A stretch of DNA of 59,717 nucleotides, from assembly GCF_001945445.1 (NCBI RefSeq), contig NZ_MSXW01000025.1, positions 1 to 59,717 of the forward strand, read 5' to 3'. This stretch comes from Pseudomonas sp. PA27(2017) (lineage in GTDB: Bacteria > Pseudomonadota > Gammaproteobacteria > Pseudomonadales > Pseudomonadaceae). The stretch's first letter is position 1, and each line of letters starts with the position of its first letter. The notes beneath the pieces are model-generated. The model did not search any database and was not told the DNA's origin. It saw nothing but the letters and a program-made list of their open reading frames with translations. Shown here piece by piece: positions 20,368-31,841 of this stretch. Made by a program: the position numbers and the translations under genes.

Positions 20368-23097
20368 ATGGCCACTATCCACGTAGACGGCAAAGATCTC
20401 GAAGTCGATGGTGCGGACAACCTGCTGCAGGCCTGTCTGTCCCTTGGTCTCGACATCCCCTACTTCTGCTGGCACCCGGCGCTCGGCAGCGTTGGCGCCT
20501 GCCGCCAGTGCGCGGTGAAGCAGTACAGCGACGAAAACGACAAGCGCGGCCGCCTGGTCATGTCCTGCATGACGCCGGCCACCGACAACAGCTGGATTTC
20601 CATCGACGACGAAGAGGCCGTGGCCTTTCGCAAGAGCGTCGTCGAGTGGCTGATGACCAACCACCCGCACGACTGCCCGGTCTGCGAGGAAGGCGGCCAT
20701 TGCCACCTGCAGGACATGACGGTGATGACCGGCCACAACGCCCGTCGCTATCGGTTCAGCAAGCGCACTCACCAGAATCAGGAGCTCGGCCCGTTCATCG
20801 CCCATGAGATGAACCGCTGCATCGCCTGCTATCGCTGCGTGCGTTACTACAAGGATTACGCCGGCGGCACCGATCTGGGCGTCTACGGCGCACACGACAA
20901 CGTGTACTTCGGCCGCGTCGAAGACGGCACCCTGGAAAGCGAATTCTCCGGCAACCTGGTCGAGGTCTGCCCGACCGGTGTGTTTACCGACAAGACCCAC
21001 TCCGAGCGCTACAACCGCAAGTGGGACATGCAGTTCGCCCCAAGCATCTGCCATGGCTGCTCCAGTGGCTGCAACACCAGCCCGGGCGAGCGCTATGGCG
21101 AAGTACGCCGCATCGAGAACCGCTTCAACGGCTCGGTGAACCAGTACTTCCTGTGCGACCGTGGCCGCTTCGGCTATGGCTACGCCAACCGTGAAGACCG
21201 TCCGCGTCAGCCGGTGATGATGCTCAGCAAGATGAAGATGGGCCTGGACGCCGCGCTGGATCAGGCCGCGGCCCTGCTCAAGGGCCGCAAGGTGATCGGT
21301 ATCGGTTCGCCGCGTGCCAGCCTGGAGGGCAACTTCGCCCTGCGCGAGCTGGTCGGCGCTGGCAACTTCTACTCCGGTATCGCCGCGCCCGAGCAGGCCA
21401 ACATCGGCCTGATCCGCGACGTGCTGCAGAACGGCCCGCTGCCGGTGCCAACCCTGCGCGATATCGAAAGCCACGACGCCGTGTTCGTACTCGGTGAAGA
21501 CCTCACCCAGACCGCCGCCCGCGTCGCCCTGGCCCTGCGCCAGTCGGTCAAGGGCAAGGCCACCGAAATCGCCGCTGGTGCGAAGATCCAGGATTGGCAC
21601 ATGGCCGCCGTGCAGAACGTCGCCCAACACGCGCTCAACCCGCTGTTCATCGCCAGCGTCACCGCCACTCGCCTCGACGACGTCGCCGAGCAGTGCGTAC
21701 ACGCCGCGCCCGATGACCTGGCGCGCATCGGTTTCGCGGTGGCCCACGCTATCGACCCGAGCGCCCCGGCCGTCGAAGGCCTGGAAGCCGAGGCCAGCGA
21801 GCTGGTGCAACGCATCGCCGAGGCGCTGGTGGGCGCCAAGCGCCCGCTGATCGTCTCCGGCGCCTCGCTGGGCAATCGTGCGCTGATCGAGGCCGCTGCG
21901 AACATCGCCAGCGCCCTGAAGAACCGCGAGAAGAATGGTTCCATCAGCCTGGTGGTGCCGGAAGCCAACAGCATGGGCATGGCCCTGCTGATGGGTGAGC
22001 AGTTCGCCGGCAACAGCCTGGACGACGCCCTCGAAGCGCTGACCTCCGGTCAGGCCGACGCTCTGGTAGTACTGGAGAACGATCTCTATCACCGCGCCGA
22101 TGCCGCCCGTGTGGACGCTGCCCTGGCCGCCGCCAAGGTGGTGATCGTCGCCGATCACCAGAGCACTGCCACCACCGCCAAGGCGCACCTGCTGCTGCCG
22201 GCTGCCAGCTTCGCCGAAGGTGACGGCACCCTGGTCAGCCAGGAAGGCCGCGCCCAGCGTTTCTTCCAGGTCTATGACCCGTCCTACTACGACGCCAACA
22301 TTCTGGTGCGCGAAGGCTGGCGCTGGCTGCACGCGCTGCACAGCACGCTGCACAATCGCGTCGTCGACTGGACCCAGCTCGACCAGATCACCGCTGCCTG
22401 CGCCGAAAGCTCCGCGCAGCTGGCCGGCATTCGTGATGCCGCGCCAAGCGCCTCGTTCCGCATCAAGGGCCTCAAGCTGGCCCGCGAACCGCATCGCTAC
22501 AGCGGTCGTACCGCCATGCGCGCCAATATCAGCGTGCACGAGCCGCGTCAGCCCCAGGACAAGGACAGCGCCTTTGCCTTCTCCATGGAAGGCTACTCGG
22601 GCAGCAAGGAAGACCGTCAGCAGATCCCGTTCGCCTGGTCGCCAGGCTGGAACTCGCCTCAGGCCTGGAACAAGTTCCAGGACGAAGTCGGTGGTCACCT
22701 GCGTGCCGGCGACCCCGGCGTACGCCTGATCGAAGCCAAAGGCGCAAGCCTGGGCTGGTTCAGCGCACCGACGGCCTTCAACCCGGCCCAGGGCACCTGG
22801 CAGGCCGTGCCGCTGCACCATCTGTTCGGCAGCGAGGAAATGTCCTCGCGCGCCGCGCCGATCGCCGAGCGCACGCCCGAGGCCTACGTGACGCTGGCCA
22901 AGGATGAAGCCGATCGCCTCGGCGTCAGCGACGGCGCCCTGCTGCAACTGAGCGTCAACGGTCAGAGCCTGCGCCTGCCGCTGCGCGTCAGCGAAGAGCT
23001 GGGCATCGGCCTAGTCGGCTTGCCGGTCGGTCTGGCAGGCATTCCGGCTGCCATCGCCGGCGCGTCCGTCACCAATATCGGGGAGGCCGCGCAATGA
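20368..23097 (+). CDS. nuoG: NADH-quinone oxidoreductase subunit G
   Basis: A 909-residue iron-sulfur scaffold of the peripheral arm. Cluster ligands run in order: [2Fe-2S] N1b ([15 protein letters not shown]), HxxxCxxC-type N5 ([12 protein letters not shown]), N4 (CIACYRC and NLVEVCPTG), and the extra N7 site CHGCSSGC of the molybdopterin-oxidoreductase-like domain, which is kept in E. coli-type NuoG. The C-terminal two thirds are the degenerate molybdopterin domain. Length agrees with other Pseudomonas. Its stop overlaps nuoH by four bases. Confidence 0.97.
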   Translation: MATIHVDGKDLEVDGADNLLQACLSLGLDIPYFCWHPALGSVGACRQCAVKQYSDENDKRGRLVMSCMTPATDNSWISIDDEEAVAFRKSVVEWLMTNHPHDCPVCEEGGHCHLQDMTVMTGHNARRYRFSKRTHQNQELGPFIAHEMNRCIACYRCVRYYKDYAGGTDLGVYGAHDNVYFGRVEDGTLESEFSGNLVEVCPTGVFTDKTHSERYNRKWDMQFAPSICHGCSSGCNTSPGERYGEVRRIENRFNGSVNQYFLCDRGRFGYGYANREDRPRQPVMMLSKMKMGLDAALDQAAALLKGRKVIGIGSPRASLEGNFALRELVGAGNFYSGIAAPEQANIGLIRDVLQNGPLPVPTLRDIESHDAVFVLGEDLTQTAARVALALRQSVKGKATEIAAGAKIQDWHMAAVQNVAQHALNPLFIASVTATRLDDVAEQCVHAAPDDLARIGFAVAHAIDPSAPAVEGLEAEASELVQRIAEALVGAKRPLIVSGASLGNRALIEAAANIASALKNREKNGSISLVVPEANSMGMALLMGEQFAGNSLDDALEALTSGQADALVVLENDLYHRADAARVDAALAAAKVVIVADHQSTATTAKAHLLLPAASFAEGDGTLVSQEGRAQRFFQVYDPSYYDANILVREGWRWLHALHSTLHNRVVDWTQLDQITAACAESSAQLAGIRDAAPSASFRIKGLKLAREPHRYSGRTAMRANISVHEPRQPQDKDSAFAFSMEGYSGSKEDRQQIPFAWSPGWNSPQAWNKFQDEVGGHLRAGDPGVRLIEAKGASLGWFSAPTAFNPAQGTWQAVPLHHLFGSEEMSSRAAPIAERTPEAYVTLAKDEADRLGVSDGALLQLSVNGQSLRLPLRVSEELGIGLVGLPVGLAGIPAAIAGASVTNIGEAAQ

Positions 23098-24086
23098 GTT
23101 GGCTGACCCCGCAGTTGCTCGACATCATCCAGGAAGTGCTCAAGGCCATCGTCATTCTGCTGGCGGTGGTGGTTACCGGGGCGCTGCTGAGCTTCGTCGA
23201 ACGCCGCCTGCTTGGCTGGTGGCAGGATCGCTACGGCCCGAACCGGGTCGGCCCGTTCGGCATGTTCCAGCTCGCTGCGGACATGCTGAAGATGTTCTTC
23301 AAGGAGGACTGGACGCCGCCGTTCGCCGACAAGCTGATTTTCACCCTGGCGCCGATCATCGCCATGGGCGCCATGCTGGTGGCCTTCGCGATCATCCCGA
23401 TCACCCCCAACTGGGGCGTGGCGGACCTGAACATCGGCATCCTGTTCTTCTTCGCCATGGCTGGCCTGTCGGTATACGCCGTGCTGTTCGCCGGCTGGTC
23501 GAGCAACAACAAGTTCGCCCTGCTCGGCAGCCTGCGTGCCTCGGCCCAGACCATCTCCTACGAGGTGTTCCTGGCCCTGGCGCTGATGGGCATCGTTGCC
23601 CAGGTCGGCTCGTTCAACATGCGCGACATCGTCGATTACCAGGCGCAGAACCTGTGGTTCATCATTCCGCAGTTCTTTGGTTTCTGTACCTTCTTCATCG
23701 CCGGCGTGGCCGTGACGCACCGTCACCCCTTCGACCAGCCGGAAGCGGAGCAGGAGCTGGCCGACGGTTACCACATCGAATACGCCGGCATGAAATGGGG
23801 CATGTTCTTCGTCGGTGAATACATCGGCATCGTGACCATCTCCGCGCTGCTGGTAACCCTGTTCTTCGGTGGCTGGCACGGTCCGTTCGGCATCCTGCCG
23901 CAGATCCCGTTCTTCTGGTTCGCGATCAAGACCTGCTTCTTCATCATGATCTTCATCCTGCTGCGCGCTTCCATTCCGCGCCCGCGGTATGACCAGGTCA
24001 TGGCCTTCAGCTGGAAGTTCTGCCTGCCGCTGACCCTGATCAACCTGCTGGTGACCGGCGCCGTCGTGCTGGCCACGGCCCAGTAA
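23094..24086 (+). CDS. nuoH: NADH-quinone oxidoreductase subunit H
   Basis: A 330-residue, eight-helix membrane subunit linking the quinone chamber to the proton pumps. The conserved [20 protein letters not shown] loop follows helix 1. [21 protein letters not shown] is the acidic loop near the quinone entrance. [11 protein letters not shown] near the C-terminus is a family signature. Confidence 0.97.
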   Translation: MSWLTPQLLDIIQEVLKAIVILLAVVVTGALLSFVERRLLGWWQDRYGPNRVGPFGMFQLAADMLKMFFKEDWTPPFADKLIFTLAPIIAMGAMLVAFAIIPITPNWGVADLNIGILFFFAMAGLSVYAVLFAGWSSNNKFALLGSLRASAQTISYEVFLALALMGIVAQVGSFNMRDIVDYQAQNLWFIIPQFFGFCTFFIAGVAVTHRHPFDQPEAEQELADGYHIEYAGMKWGMFFVGEYIGIVTISALLVTLFFGGWHGPFGILPQIPFFWFAIKTCFFIMIFILLRASIPRPRYDQVMAFSWKFCLPLTLINLLVTGAVVLATAQ

Positions 24087-24097
24087 GGAGAAACGAG

Positions 24098-24646
24098 ATG
24101 CTCAAATACATTTGGGATGTGCTGGTCGGCACCGGCACGCAATTGCGCAGCCTGGTAATGGTCTTCGGCCATGGCTTTCGCAAGCGCGACACCCTGCAAT
24201 ACCCGGAAGAACAGGTCTACCTGCCGCCGCGCTACCGCGGCCGCATCGTACTGACCCGCGACCCCGATGGCGAAGAACGCTGCGTAGCCTGCAACCTGTG
24301 CGCCGTGGCCTGCCCGGTGGGCTGCATTTCGCTGCAAAAGGCGGAAACCGAAGACGGCCGCTGGTACCCGGACTTCTTCCGCATCAACTTCTCGCGCTGC
24401 ATCTTCTGCGGCCTGTGCGAGGAAGCCTGCCCGACCACCGCGATCCAGCTCACCCCGGATTTCGAAATGGGCGAGTTCAAGCGTCAGGACCTGGTGTACG
24501 AGAAGGAAGACCTGCTGATCTCCGGCCCCGGCAAGAACCCGGACTACAACTTCTATCGCGTGGCCGGCATGGCCATCGCCGGCAAGCCGAAAGGCGCCGC
24601 GCAGGACGAAGCCGAGCCGATCAACGTCAAGGGGTTGTTGCCATAA
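24098..24646 (+). CDS. nuoI: NADH-quinone oxidoreductase subunit I
   Basis: A 182-residue ferredoxin-like subunit with two [4Fe-4S] clusters (N6a, N6b): [15 protein letters not shown] and [13 protein letters not shown]. The amphipathic N-terminal helix contacts NuoH. AAGGAG precedes the ATG. The TAA stop overlaps the nuoJ ATG by one base. Confidence 0.97.
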   Translation: MLKYIWDVLVGTGTQLRSLVMVFGHGFRKRDTLQYPEEQVYLPPRYRGRIVLTRDPDGEERCVACNLCAVACPVGCISLQKAETEDGRWYPDFFRINFSRCIFCGLCEEACPTTAIQLTPDFEMGEFKRQDLVYEKEDLLISGPGKNPDYNFYRVAGMAIAGKPKGAAQDEAEPINVKGLLP

Positions 24647-25155
24647 TGGAATTCGCCTTCTACTTCTCCGCAGGGGTCGCGGTTGCCTCGACCTTTGGCG
24701 TGATCACCGGCAAGAACCCGGTGCACGCCCTGCTTTACCTGATCATCTCGCTGCTCGCCGTATCCATGGTGTTCTTCAGCCTCGGCGCGCCGTTCGCCGG
24801 TGCCCTGGAGATCATCGTCTACGCCGGCGCCATCATGGTGCTGTTCGTGTTCGTGGTGATGATGCTCAACCTCGGCCCAGCCTCGGTACAGCAGGAACGC
24901 ACCTGGCTGACCCCGGGCATCTGGATCGGCCCGGCGCTGCTCTCGGCGCTGCTGCTGGGTCAGCTGCTGTACGTGCTGTTCGCCGTACCGAGCGGCGCCA
25001 CCATCGGCCACACCACGGTCGATGCCAAGGCCGTGGGCATTCACCTGTTCGGCCCTTATCTGCTGGCCGTCGAGCTGGCGTCCATGCTGCTGCTGGCCGC
25101 ACTGGTCGCCGCCTATCACCTGGGTCGTAACGACATCAAGGATGCTACGCCATGA
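24646..25155 (+). CDS. nuoJ: NADH-quinone oxidoreductase subunit J
   Basis: A 169-residue five-helix membrane subunit; [20 protein letters not shown] is helix 1 and the [20 protein letters not shown] segment is the characteristic pi-bulge helix 3. The start at 24646 shares one base with the nuoI stop; upstream in-frame codons overlie nuoI and are spurious. The stop overlaps nuoK (ATGA). Confidence 0.96.
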   Translation: MEFAFYFSAGVAVASTFGVITGKNPVHALLYLIISLLAVSMVFFSLGAPFAGALEIIVYAGAIMVLFVFVVMMLNLGPASVQQERTWLTPGIWIGPALLSALLLGQLLYVLFAVPSGATIGHTTVDAKAVGIHLFGPYLLAVELASMLLLAALVAAYHLGRNDIKDATP

Positions 25156-25460
25156 ACGGTATTCCAATGGAGCACGGCCTGGCGCTGGCCGGCGTGCTGT
25201 TCAGTCTCGGCCTGGTCGGCCTGATGGTGCGCCGCAACATCCTGTTCGTGCTGATGAGCCTGGAAGTGATGATGAACGCCGCCGCCCTCGCCTTCGTGGT
25301 CGCCGGTGCGCGCTGGGGCCAGGCTGACGGGCAGATCATGTTCATTCTGGTCATCGCCCTGGCCGCCGCCGAAGCGAGCATCGGCCTGGCGATCCTGCTG
25401 CAGCTGTATCGCCGCTTCCACACCCTCGATATCGACGCAGCCAGCGAGATGCGCGGATGA
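25152..25460 (+). CDS. nuoK: NADH-quinone oxidoreductase subunit K
   Basis: A 102-residue, three-helix MrpC-like subunit with the conserved membrane glutamates in [10 protein letters not shown] and [10 protein letters not shown]. Four-base overlaps with nuoJ and nuoL indicate translational coupling. Confidence 0.97.
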   Translation: MNGIPMEHGLALAGVLFSLGLVGLMVRRNILFVLMSLEVMMNAAALAFVVAGARWGQADGQIMFILVIALAAAEASIGLAILLQLYRRFHTLDIDAASEMRG

Positions 25461-27304
25461 ACCTCTTATTCCTGACCCTACTGTTCCCACTGATCGGCTG
25501 GTTCATCCTGGCCTTTTCCCGCGGTCGCCTGAGCGAAGGCGCTGCCGCCGTCGTCGGTGTCGGCTCGGTCGGCCTGTCGGCCCTGACCACCGCCTGGATC
25601 ATGTGGCAGTTCAACGTCGCGCCACCGGCAGACGGCGTTTACACCCAGACCCTGTGGCAGTGGATGAGCGTCGACGGCCTGGCGCCGAGCTTCACCCTGT
25701 ACCTGGACGGCCTGTCGCTGACCATGCTCGGCGTGGTCACCGGCGTGGGCTTCCTGATCCACATGTTCGCCAGTTGGTACATGCGTGGTGAAGAGGGTTA
25801 CTCGCGTTTCCTCTCCTACACCAACCTGTTCATCTTCAGCATGCTGCTGCTGGTGCTGGGCGACAACCTGATGACCCTGTTCTTCGGGTGGGAAGGCGTG
25901 GGCCTGTGCTCGTACCTGCTGATCGGCTTCTACTACAAGCACGTGCCCAACGGTAACGCGGCGCTGAAGGCGTTCATCGTCACCCGTATCGGCGACGTGT
26001 TCCTGATGATCGGCCTGTTCCTGCTGTTCCTCAACCTCGGTACCCTGAACATCCAGGAGCTGATGGTGCTGGCCCCGCAGAAGTACGCAGCCGGCGACAC
26101 CTGGCTGTGGCTGGCGACCCTGATGCTGCTCGGCGGCGCGGTCGGTAAATCCGCCCAGCTGCCCCTGCAGACCTGGCTGGCCGACGCCATGGCCGGCCCG
26201 ACCCCGGTTTCCGCACTGATCCACGCCGCCACCATGGTCACCGCGGGCGTCTACCTGATCGCCCGTACCAATGGCCTGTTCCTGTTGACCCCGGAGATTC
26301 TCGAGCTGGTCGGCATCGTGGGTGGTGTGACCCTGGTGCTGGCGGGTTTCGCCGCCTTGGTACAGACCGACATCAAGCGCATCCTCGCCTACTCGACCAT
26401 GAGCCAGATCGGCTACATGTTCCTGGCCCTGGGCGTTGGCGCCTGGGACGCGGCGATCTTCCACCTGATGACCCACGCCTTCTTCAAGGCGCTGCTGTTC
26501 CTCGCCTCCGGCTCGGTGATTCACGCCTGCCACCACGAGCAGAACATCTTCAAGATGGGCGGCCTGTGGAAGAAGCTGCCGTTGGCCTATGCCAGCTTCA
26601 TCGTCGGCGGCTCGGCCCTGGCGGCGCTGCCGCTGATCACCGTGGGCTTCTACTCCAAGGACGAGATTCTCTGGGAAGCCTTCGCCAGCGGTAATTCCGG
26701 CCTGCTCTACGCCGGCCTGCTGGGCGCCTTCATGACCTCGATCTACACCTTCCGGCTGATCTTCATCGCCTTCCACGGCGAGCAGAAGACCGACGCCCAT
26801 GCCGGTCATGGCATCGCCCACAACCTGCCCCTGATCGTGCTGATCGTGCTGTCGACCTTCATCGGCGCCTGGATCACCCCGCCGCTGGCTGGCGTGTTGC
26901 CACAGAGCGCCGGCCATGCCGGTGGCGAAGCCAAGCACAGCCTGGAAATCGTCTCGGGCTGCATCGCCCTGGCCGGTATCCTGCTGGCCGCCATGCTGTT
27001 CCTCGGCAAGCGCAGTTTTGTGAACGCCGTCGCCAGCAGCGCGCCGGGTCGTTTCCTGTCGGCCTGGTGGTTCGCCGCCTGGGGCTTCGACTGGCTTTAC
27101 GACAAGATTTTCGTGCAGCCCTACCTGTTCTTCTGCCGGGTGCTCGCCCGTGACCCGATCGACGGTGCCATCGGCATCGTCCCGCGCCTGGCGCGTGGTG
27201 GTCATGGCGTACTGAGCCGCAGCGAAACCGGGCATCTGCGCTGGTACGCCATCTCCATCGCCGGGGGCGCCGTGCTGGTGCTCGCCGCCGTGCTGCTGGC
27301 CTGA
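25457..27304 (+). CDS. nuoL: NADH-quinone oxidoreductase subunit L
   Basis: A 615-residue distal antiporter-like proton pump with the long lateral helix at its C-terminus. [15 protein letters not shown] carries the key glutamate; [32 protein letters not shown] is the broken-helix region with the conserved lysine. The C-terminal [10 protein letters not shown] lies before the traverse helix end. Confidence 0.97.
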   Translation: MNLLFLTLLFPLIGWFILAFSRGRLSEGAAAVVGVGSVGLSALTTAWIMWQFNVAPPADGVYTQTLWQWMSVDGLAPSFTLYLDGLSLTMLGVVTGVGFLIHMFASWYMRGEEGYSRFLSYTNLFIFSMLLLVLGDNLMTLFFGWEGVGLCSYLLIGFYYKHVPNGNAALKAFIVTRIGDVFLMIGLFLLFLNLGTLNIQELMVLAPQKYAAGDTWLWLATLMLLGGAVGKSAQLPLQTWLADAMAGPTPVSALIHAATMVTAGVYLIARTNGLFLLTPEILELVGIVGGVTLVLAGFAALVQTDIKRILAYSTMSQIGYMFLALGVGAWDAAIFHLMTHAFFKALLFLASGSVIHACHHEQNIFKMGGLWKKLPLAYASFIVGGSALAALPLITVGFYSKDEILWEAFASGNSGLLYAGLLGAFMTSIYTFRLIFIAFHGEQKTDAHAGHGIAHNLPLIVLIVLSTFIGAWITPPLAGVLPQSAGHAGGEAKHSLEIVSGCIALAGILLAAMLFLGKRSFVNAVASSAPGRFLSAWWFAAWGFDWLYDKIFVQPYLFFCRVLARDPIDGAIGIVPRLARGGHGVLSRSETGHLRWYAISIAGGAVLVLAAVLLA

Positions 27305-27345
27305 CCGATGATCCCGAATACTTTTTCTAAGGAAACTCGCCCGTC

Positions 27346-28875
27346 ATGATTCTGCCTTGGCTAATCCTGATCCCCTTTATCGGCGGCCTGTTGTGCTGGC
27401 AGGCGGAGCGCTTCGGCGGAACCCTGCCGCGCTGGATCGCGCTGCTGACCATGTCCCTGCTGTTCGGCCTCGGCCTGTGGCTGTGGGGCACCGGTGACTT
27501 CAGCCTGGCGCCTGCGCCGGGTGCCGAGCCACGTTGGGCCCACGAATTCCAGGTACGCTGGATCGAGCGCTTCGGCATCAGCATCCATCTGGCGATGGAC
27601 GGCCTGTCGGTGCTGATGGTCACCCTCACCGGTCTGCTCGGCGTCCTGTCGGTGCTCTGCTCGTGGAACGAGATCCAGAACCGCGTCGGCTTCTTCCACC
27701 TCAACCTGATGTGGATCCTCGGCGGCGTGGTCGGTGTGTTCCTGGCCATCGACCTGTTCCTGTTCTTCTTTTTCTGGGAAATGATGCTGGTGCCGATGTA
27801 TTTCCTCATCGCGCTCTGGGGTCATAGCGGCAGCCCTGGCAAGAGCCGCATCAACGCGGCCACCAAGTTCTTCATCTTCACCCAGGCCAGCGGCCTGGTG
27901 ATGCTGGTGGCGATCCTCGGCCTGGTGTTCGTGCACTTCAACCAGACCGGCGTGTTCACCTTCAACTACGCCGACCTGCTCAAGACCCAGCTGTCGGAAG
28001 GCACCGAATACCTGCTGATGCTCGGCTTCTTCATCGCCTTCGCGGTCAAGTTCCCGGTGGTGCCCTTCCACTCCTGGCTGCCGGACGCCCACGCCCAGGC
28101 ACCGACCGCCGGCTCCGTGGACCTCGCTGGTATCCTGCTGAAGACTGCGGCCTACGGCCTACTGCGTTTCGCTCTGCCGCTGTTCCCCAACGCTTCCGCC
28201 GAGTTCGCGCCCATCGCCATGTACCTGGGCGTATTCGCGATCATCTACGGCGCACTGCTCTCCTTCGCACAGACCGACATCAAGCGCCTGGTGGCCTACT
28301 CCAGCGTCTCGCACATGGGCTTCGTGCTGATCGCCATCTACTCGGGCAGCCAGATCGCCCTGCAGGGCGCAGTGGTGCAGATGATGGCCCACGGCCTGTC
28401 GGCTGCGGCGCTGTTCATCCTCTGTGGTCAGCTGTACGAGCGCCTGCATACCCGTGACATGCGCGAGATGGGCGGCATCTGGGCACGCATGTCCTGGCTG
28501 CCGGCCCTGAGCCTGTTCTTCGCGGCTGCTGCACTGGGTCTGCCGGGTACCGGCAACTTCGTCGGCGAGTTCCTGATCCTGATCGGCAGCTTCCCGACCG
28601 CGCCATGGGTCACCGTGATCGCGGCGACCGGTCTGGTACTGGGCTCGGTGTACTCGCTGATCATGATCCACCGCGCCCACTTCGGCCCGGTGAAGAACGA
28701 CAGCCCGCTGCCGGGCCTGCAATTTCGTGAACTGAGCATGGTGCTGTGCCTCGCGGTGCTGCTGATCCTGCTCGGCGTTTACCCGCAGCCGGTGCTCGAC
28801 ACCTCTGCCGCCAGCATGCAAGGCGTGCAGCAGTGGTTCAGTGGCGCTCTCGATCAACTCGCCTCGGGCCGGTAA
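27346..28875 (+). CDS. nuoM: NADH-quinone oxidoreductase subunit M
   Basis: A 509-residue antiporter-like proton pump. FFFFWEMMLVPMYFLI carries the conserved Glu; KFPVVPFHSWLPDAHAQAPT is the pump signature. The 41-bp gap after nuoL holds an AAGGAA ribosome site. nuoN follows 12 bp downstream. Confidence 0.97.
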   Translation: MILPWLILIPFIGGLLCWQAERFGGTLPRWIALLTMSLLFGLGLWLWGTGDFSLAPAPGAEPRWAHEFQVRWIERFGISIHLAMDGLSVLMVTLTGLLGVLSVLCSWNEIQNRVGFFHLNLMWILGGVVGVFLAIDLFLFFFFWEMMLVPMYFLIALWGHSGSPGKSRINAATKFFIFTQASGLVMLVAILGLVFVHFNQTGVFTFNYADLLKTQLSEGTEYLLMLGFFIAFAVKFPVVPFHSWLPDAHAQAPTAGSVDLAGILLKTAAYGLLRFALPLFPNASAEFAPIAMYLGVFAIIYGALLSFAQTDIKRLVAYSSVSHMGFVLIAIYSGSQIALQGAVVQMMAHGLSAAALFILCGQLYERLHTRDMREMGGIWARMSWLPALSLFFAAAALGLPGTGNFVGEFLILIGSFPTAPWVTVIAATGLVLGSVYSLIMIHRAHFGPVKNDSPLPGLQFRELSMVLCLAVLLILLGVYPQPVLDTSAASMQGVQQWFSGALDQLASGR

Positions 28876-28887
28876 GGGTTAAAATTT

Positions 28888-30390
28888 ATGGAACATCATG
28901 CTGTGCAATTCACCACCCAACACCTGATCGCCCTGCTGCCGCTGCTGGTCACCTGCGCCACCGTGGTGGTGGTCATGCTGGCCATCGCCTGGAAACGCAG
29001 CCACGCGATGACCTTCGTGCTGTCGGTGATCGGCCTCAACGCGGCCCTGCTGTCGCTGCTGCCGACCCTCGGCGTCACGCCGCTGCAGGTCACCCCGCTG
29101 ATGCAGATCGACACCTTCGCCTGCTACTACATGGCGCTGGTGCTGATCGCCACCCTGGCGTGCGTCACCCTCACCCACGCCTACCTGGGCGAGGCCAAGG
29201 TCAATGACGGGCAGACCAAGGGCTACCCGCGCAACCGCGAAGAAATGTACCTGCTGCTGCTGCTCTCCGCGGCTGGCGGCCTGGTGCTGGTCAGCACCGA
29301 GCACCTGGCGGGCCTGTTCATCGGCCTGGAGCTGCTCTCGGTACCGACCTACGGGATGATCGCCTACGCCTACTTCAACAAACGTTCGCTGGAAGCCGGC
29401 ATCAAGTACATGGTGCTGTCGGCCGCCGGCAGCGCCTTCCTGCTGTTCGGCATGGCACTGCTGTATGCCGACGCCGGCAGCCTGAGCTTCGCCCAGATCG
29501 GTGCCAGCTTGGCCGGTGCCAGCGGCAGCCAGCTGGTGCAGATCGGTATCGGCATGATGCTCATCGGTCTGGCGTTCAAGCTGTCCATGGTGCCCTTCCA
29601 CCTGTGGACGCCGGACGTCTACGAAGGCGCTCCGGCCCCAGTGGCCGCCTTCCTGGCCACCGCCAGCAAGGTCGCGGTATTCGCCGTGTTGCTGCGCCTG
29701 TATCAGCTCTCCCCGGCAACCGCCGGCGGTTGGCTGAACGACCTGCTGACGGTTATCGCCATCGCCTCGATCCTGTTCGGTAACCTGCTGGCTCTGGTGC
29801 AGAACAACCTCAAGCGTCTGCTCGGTTACTCGTCGATTGCCCACTTCGGCTACCTGCTGGTGGCGCTGGTCGCCAGCAAGGGCCTGGCCGTGGAAGCCAT
29901 CGGCGTGTACATGGCCACCTACGTGCTGACCAGCCTGGGCGCTTTCGGGGTGATCACCCTGATGTCGACGCCTTACAACGGCCGTGACGCCGACGCGCTG
30001 TACGAGTACCGCGGCCTGTTCTGGCGCCGTCCGTACCTGACCGCGGTGCTGACCGTGATGATGCTGTCGCTGGCCGGTATTCCGCTGACTGCAGGCTTCA
30101 TCGGCAAGTTCTACGTGATCGCTGCCGGTGTCCAGGCGCAACTGTGGTGGCTGATCGGTGCGCTGATCCTGGGTAGCGCCATCGCGGTGTTCTACTACCT
30201 GCGCGTGATGGTCACCCTGTTCCTCAACGAGCCGAACCTGCAGCGTCACGATGCACCGTTCAACTGGGGCCAACGTGCCGGCGGCATCATGCTGATGCTG
30301 GTGGCGGCCCTGGCCTTCGTGCTCGGCGTGTACCCGCAGCCGCTGCTGGATCTGGTCCAGCAGGCCGGCTTGGCCACTGCCGCACTCTGA
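28888..30390 (+). CDS. nuoN: NADH-quinone oxidoreductase subunit N
   Basis: A 500-residue third antiporter-like pump and last gene of the operon. Signatures are [36 protein letters not shown] and [15 protein letters not shown]. The ATG at 28888 starts [13 protein letters not shown]; the ribosome site is weak (GGTT), so coupling to nuoM is likely. Confidence 0.97.
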   Translation: MEHHAVQFTTQHLIALLPLLVTCATVVVVMLAIAWKRSHAMTFVLSVIGLNAALLSLLPTLGVTPLQVTPLMQIDTFACYYMALVLIATLACVTLTHAYLGEAKVNDGQTKGYPRNREEMYLLLLLSAAGGLVLVSTEHLAGLFIGLELLSVPTYGMIAYAYFNKRSLEAGIKYMVLSAAGSAFLLFGMALLYADAGSLSFAQIGASLAGASGSQLVQIGIGMMLIGLAFKLSMVPFHLWTPDVYEGAPAPVAAFLATASKVAVFAVLLRLYQLSPATAGGWLNDLLTVIAIASILFGNLLALVQNNLKRLLGYSSIAHFGYLLVALVASKGLAVEAIGVYMATYVLTSLGAFGVITLMSTPYNGRDADALYEYRGLFWRRPYLTAVLTVMMLSLAGIPLTAGFIGKFYVIAAGVQAQLWWLIGALILGSAIAVFYYLRVMVTLFLNEPNLQRHDAPFNWGQRAGGIMLMLVAALAFVLGVYPQPLLDLVQQAGLATAAL

Positions 30391-30407
30391 TCCGAGTCGC
30401 GTCATGA

Positions 30408-30437
30408 AAAAACGGCTGCCTCAGGGCAGCCGTTTTT
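30408..30437 (+). terminator. Terminator of the nuo operon
   Basis: AAAAACGGCTGCC (30408-30420), TCAG loop, GGCAGCCGTTTTT (30425-30437): a 13-bp palindrome with A and T tails, so it can act in both directions. It lies 18 bp after the nuoN stop. Confidence 0.93.
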
Positions 30438-30578
30438 GTTCGTGCGTCACGCTTTGCCTATGCCAGATCGAGCGGCTGTCATACCCGGGCTACGGCGTCA
30501 GGGCAGGCGGGTTTTTCGTAGCCTGTTGCTGAGCGAAGCGATGCGCAGGAGGGGACAAGAAACGTCCCAGGGCTCAGA

Positions 30579-30610
30579 CCCCGGGTTTCGCTTCGCTCTA
30601 CCCAGGCTAC
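30579..30610 (+). repeat. Dispersed short repeat, copy 1 (inverted relative to copy 2)
   Basis: The core CCCGGGTTTCGCT, one variable base, then CGCTCTACCCAGGC matches the reverse complement of 35785-35812 at all but one position. GC-rich dispersed repeats of this look are common between Pseudomonas genes. It sits in the 290-bp gap between nuoN and the AI-2E-family gene; the rest of that gap (30440-30635) holds related CCCGGGCTAC fragments but no gene. Confidence 0.7.
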
Positions 30611-30635
30611 GCGGGTTTACGACTGTGCGTGATAA

Positions 30636-30664
30636 CGAAAAACGGCTGCACTGGGCAGCCGTTT
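30636..30664 (-). terminator. Terminator of the AI-2E-family transporter gene
   Basis: AACGGCTGC (30641-30649) and GCAGCCGTT (30655-30663) form a hairpin which, read on the minus strand, ends in a T-run (GTTTTTCG). It lies just after the transporter stop at 30681 and is almost the same sequence as the nuo terminator 230 bp away. Confidence 0.8.
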
Positions 30665-30680
30665 GGGGCGAAGCGATTGA

Positions 30681-31745
30681 TTACTCGGGCAGCCTGACGG
30701 TCTTCTTGCCCGCTGCGAACAGATTCCAGCTGGCAACGAACAGCGCCGCGATCAGCGGGCCCAGCACGAAGCCGTTGAGGCCGAACAGCGCCATGCCGCC
30801 CAGGGTGGAAATCAGGATCAGGTAATCGGGCATGCGGGTGTCCTTGCCGACCAGGATCGGGCGCAGGATGTTATCCACCAGGCCGATCACCAATACCCCG
30901 AACAGAGTCAACACCACGCCCTGCCAGATATCGCCACTGAGCAGCAGGTAGACCGCTACGGGCGCCCAGACGATACCGGCGCCCGCCGCTGGCAACAGCG
31001 ACAGAAAAGCCATCAGCACGCCCCACAGCAGCGGGCTGGGGATGCCCAGCACCCAGAAGATCAAGCCACCGAGAGCGCCCTGCACCGCTGCCACCACGAT
31101 GTTGCCTTTCACCGTGGCACGCACCACGCGGGTGAACTTGATCTGCAGGCGGCGCTTGGTGTTGTCGCCCAGCGGCACCGCCATGCGGATGTCACGCACC
31201 AGCTCCTGCCCATCGCGCAGCAGGAAGAACAGCAGGTACAGCATGATGAAGAAGCTGACCACGAACTCGAAGGTGCCCTGGCCGATGGCGAACACCTTGG
31301 TAGCCAGGTACTGGCTTCCGGCAGCGGCGCCGCTGGTGATGCGTTCCTGCAGATCGTCCATGTTGCCCACGCCGATGCGGTCGATCTGCTGCTGCAGGAA
31401 CGGCGGCAGCATTTGCTTGGTGCTGGTCACATAGGCCCCTACGTCCAGCTCGCCGGAGTCGATGCGCTTGTAGATGCTGGTGCCCTCGGCAACCATTGCC
31501 GAGGTGATGAAGATCACCGGCAGAATCGCCACCAAAAGGCAGATGATCAGGGTCAGCAATGCCGACAGGTTGCCGCGCCCGCCCATACGCTGCGCCATGC
31601 GTCGTTGCAGCGGTGCGAACACCACGGCCAGCGCCACTGCCCAGAACACCGCGCCGTAGAACGGCAGCAATATCCAGATGAAGGCGATCGTCACCAGGAC
31701 GAGCAGGAGGATGAAGGTTTTCTTTTCGAGGGAGGTCGTCTGCAT
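30681..31745 (-). CDS. AI-2E family transporter (YdiK/TqsA/PerM family)
   Basis: A 354-residue integral membrane protein, about eight helices. Paired N-terminal helices (10-45, 60-82) are followed by a roughly 70-residue soluble segment, then the family core: FFLLRDG, GNIVVAAVQGALGGLIFWVLGIPSPLLWGVLMAFLSLLPAAGAG, VDNILRPILVGKDTRMPD and LGGMALFGLNGFVLGPLI. The family exports or takes up diverse solutes (AI-2, ions); substrate is not predictable. ATG 31745 opens directly into the first helix. A TTG at 31796 would add 17 residues without support. Confidence 0.9.
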   Translation of the reverse strand: MQTTSLEKKTFILLLVLVTIAFIWILLPFYGAVFWAVALAVVFAPLQRRMAQRMGGRGNLSALLTLIICLLVAILPVIFITSAMVAEGTSIYKRIDSGELDVGAYVTSTKQMLPPFLQQQIDRIGVGNMDDLQERITSGAAAGSQYLATKVFAIGQGTFEFVVSFFIMLYLLFFLLRDGQELVRDIRMAVPLGDNTKRRLQIKFTRVVRATVKGNIVVAAVQGALGGLIFWVLGIPSPLLWGVLMAFLSLLPAAGAGIVWAPVAVYLLLSGDIWQGVVLTLFGVLVIGLVDNILRPILVGKDTRMPDYLILISTLGGMALFGLNGFVLGPLIAALFVASWNLFAAGKKTVRLPE

Positions 31746-31814
31746 GGCCGGATCACAGGAGGGGATATGGCCGTTAGTCTCCCGAGCAGCCGACAAAGTG
31801 CACTCTGTATTCGA

Positions 31815-31832
31815 GCGAGCGTCCCTGCTCGC
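31815..31832. repeat. Small hairpin between chemoreceptor and AI-2E-family gene
   Basis: GCGAGC-GTCCCT-GCTCGC, a 6-bp stem ten bases beyond the chemoreceptor stop. It has no T-run in either direction, so termination is doubtful. Confidence 0.35.
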
Positions 31833-31841
31833 CTGAACCGG

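Noticed and set aside
20143..22947. 934-codon open frame antisense to nuoG, and similar long antisense frames over purB (8412-9869), aceA (13439-15055), nuoL (25478-27235), nuoN (28879-30405), metH (52662-54272) and cysI (57305-59302)
   Set aside because: They mirror strongly conserved genes in GC-rich DNA, have Ala/Gly/Arg/Gln/His-rich composition, no domains and no ribosome sites. They are codon-bias shadows.
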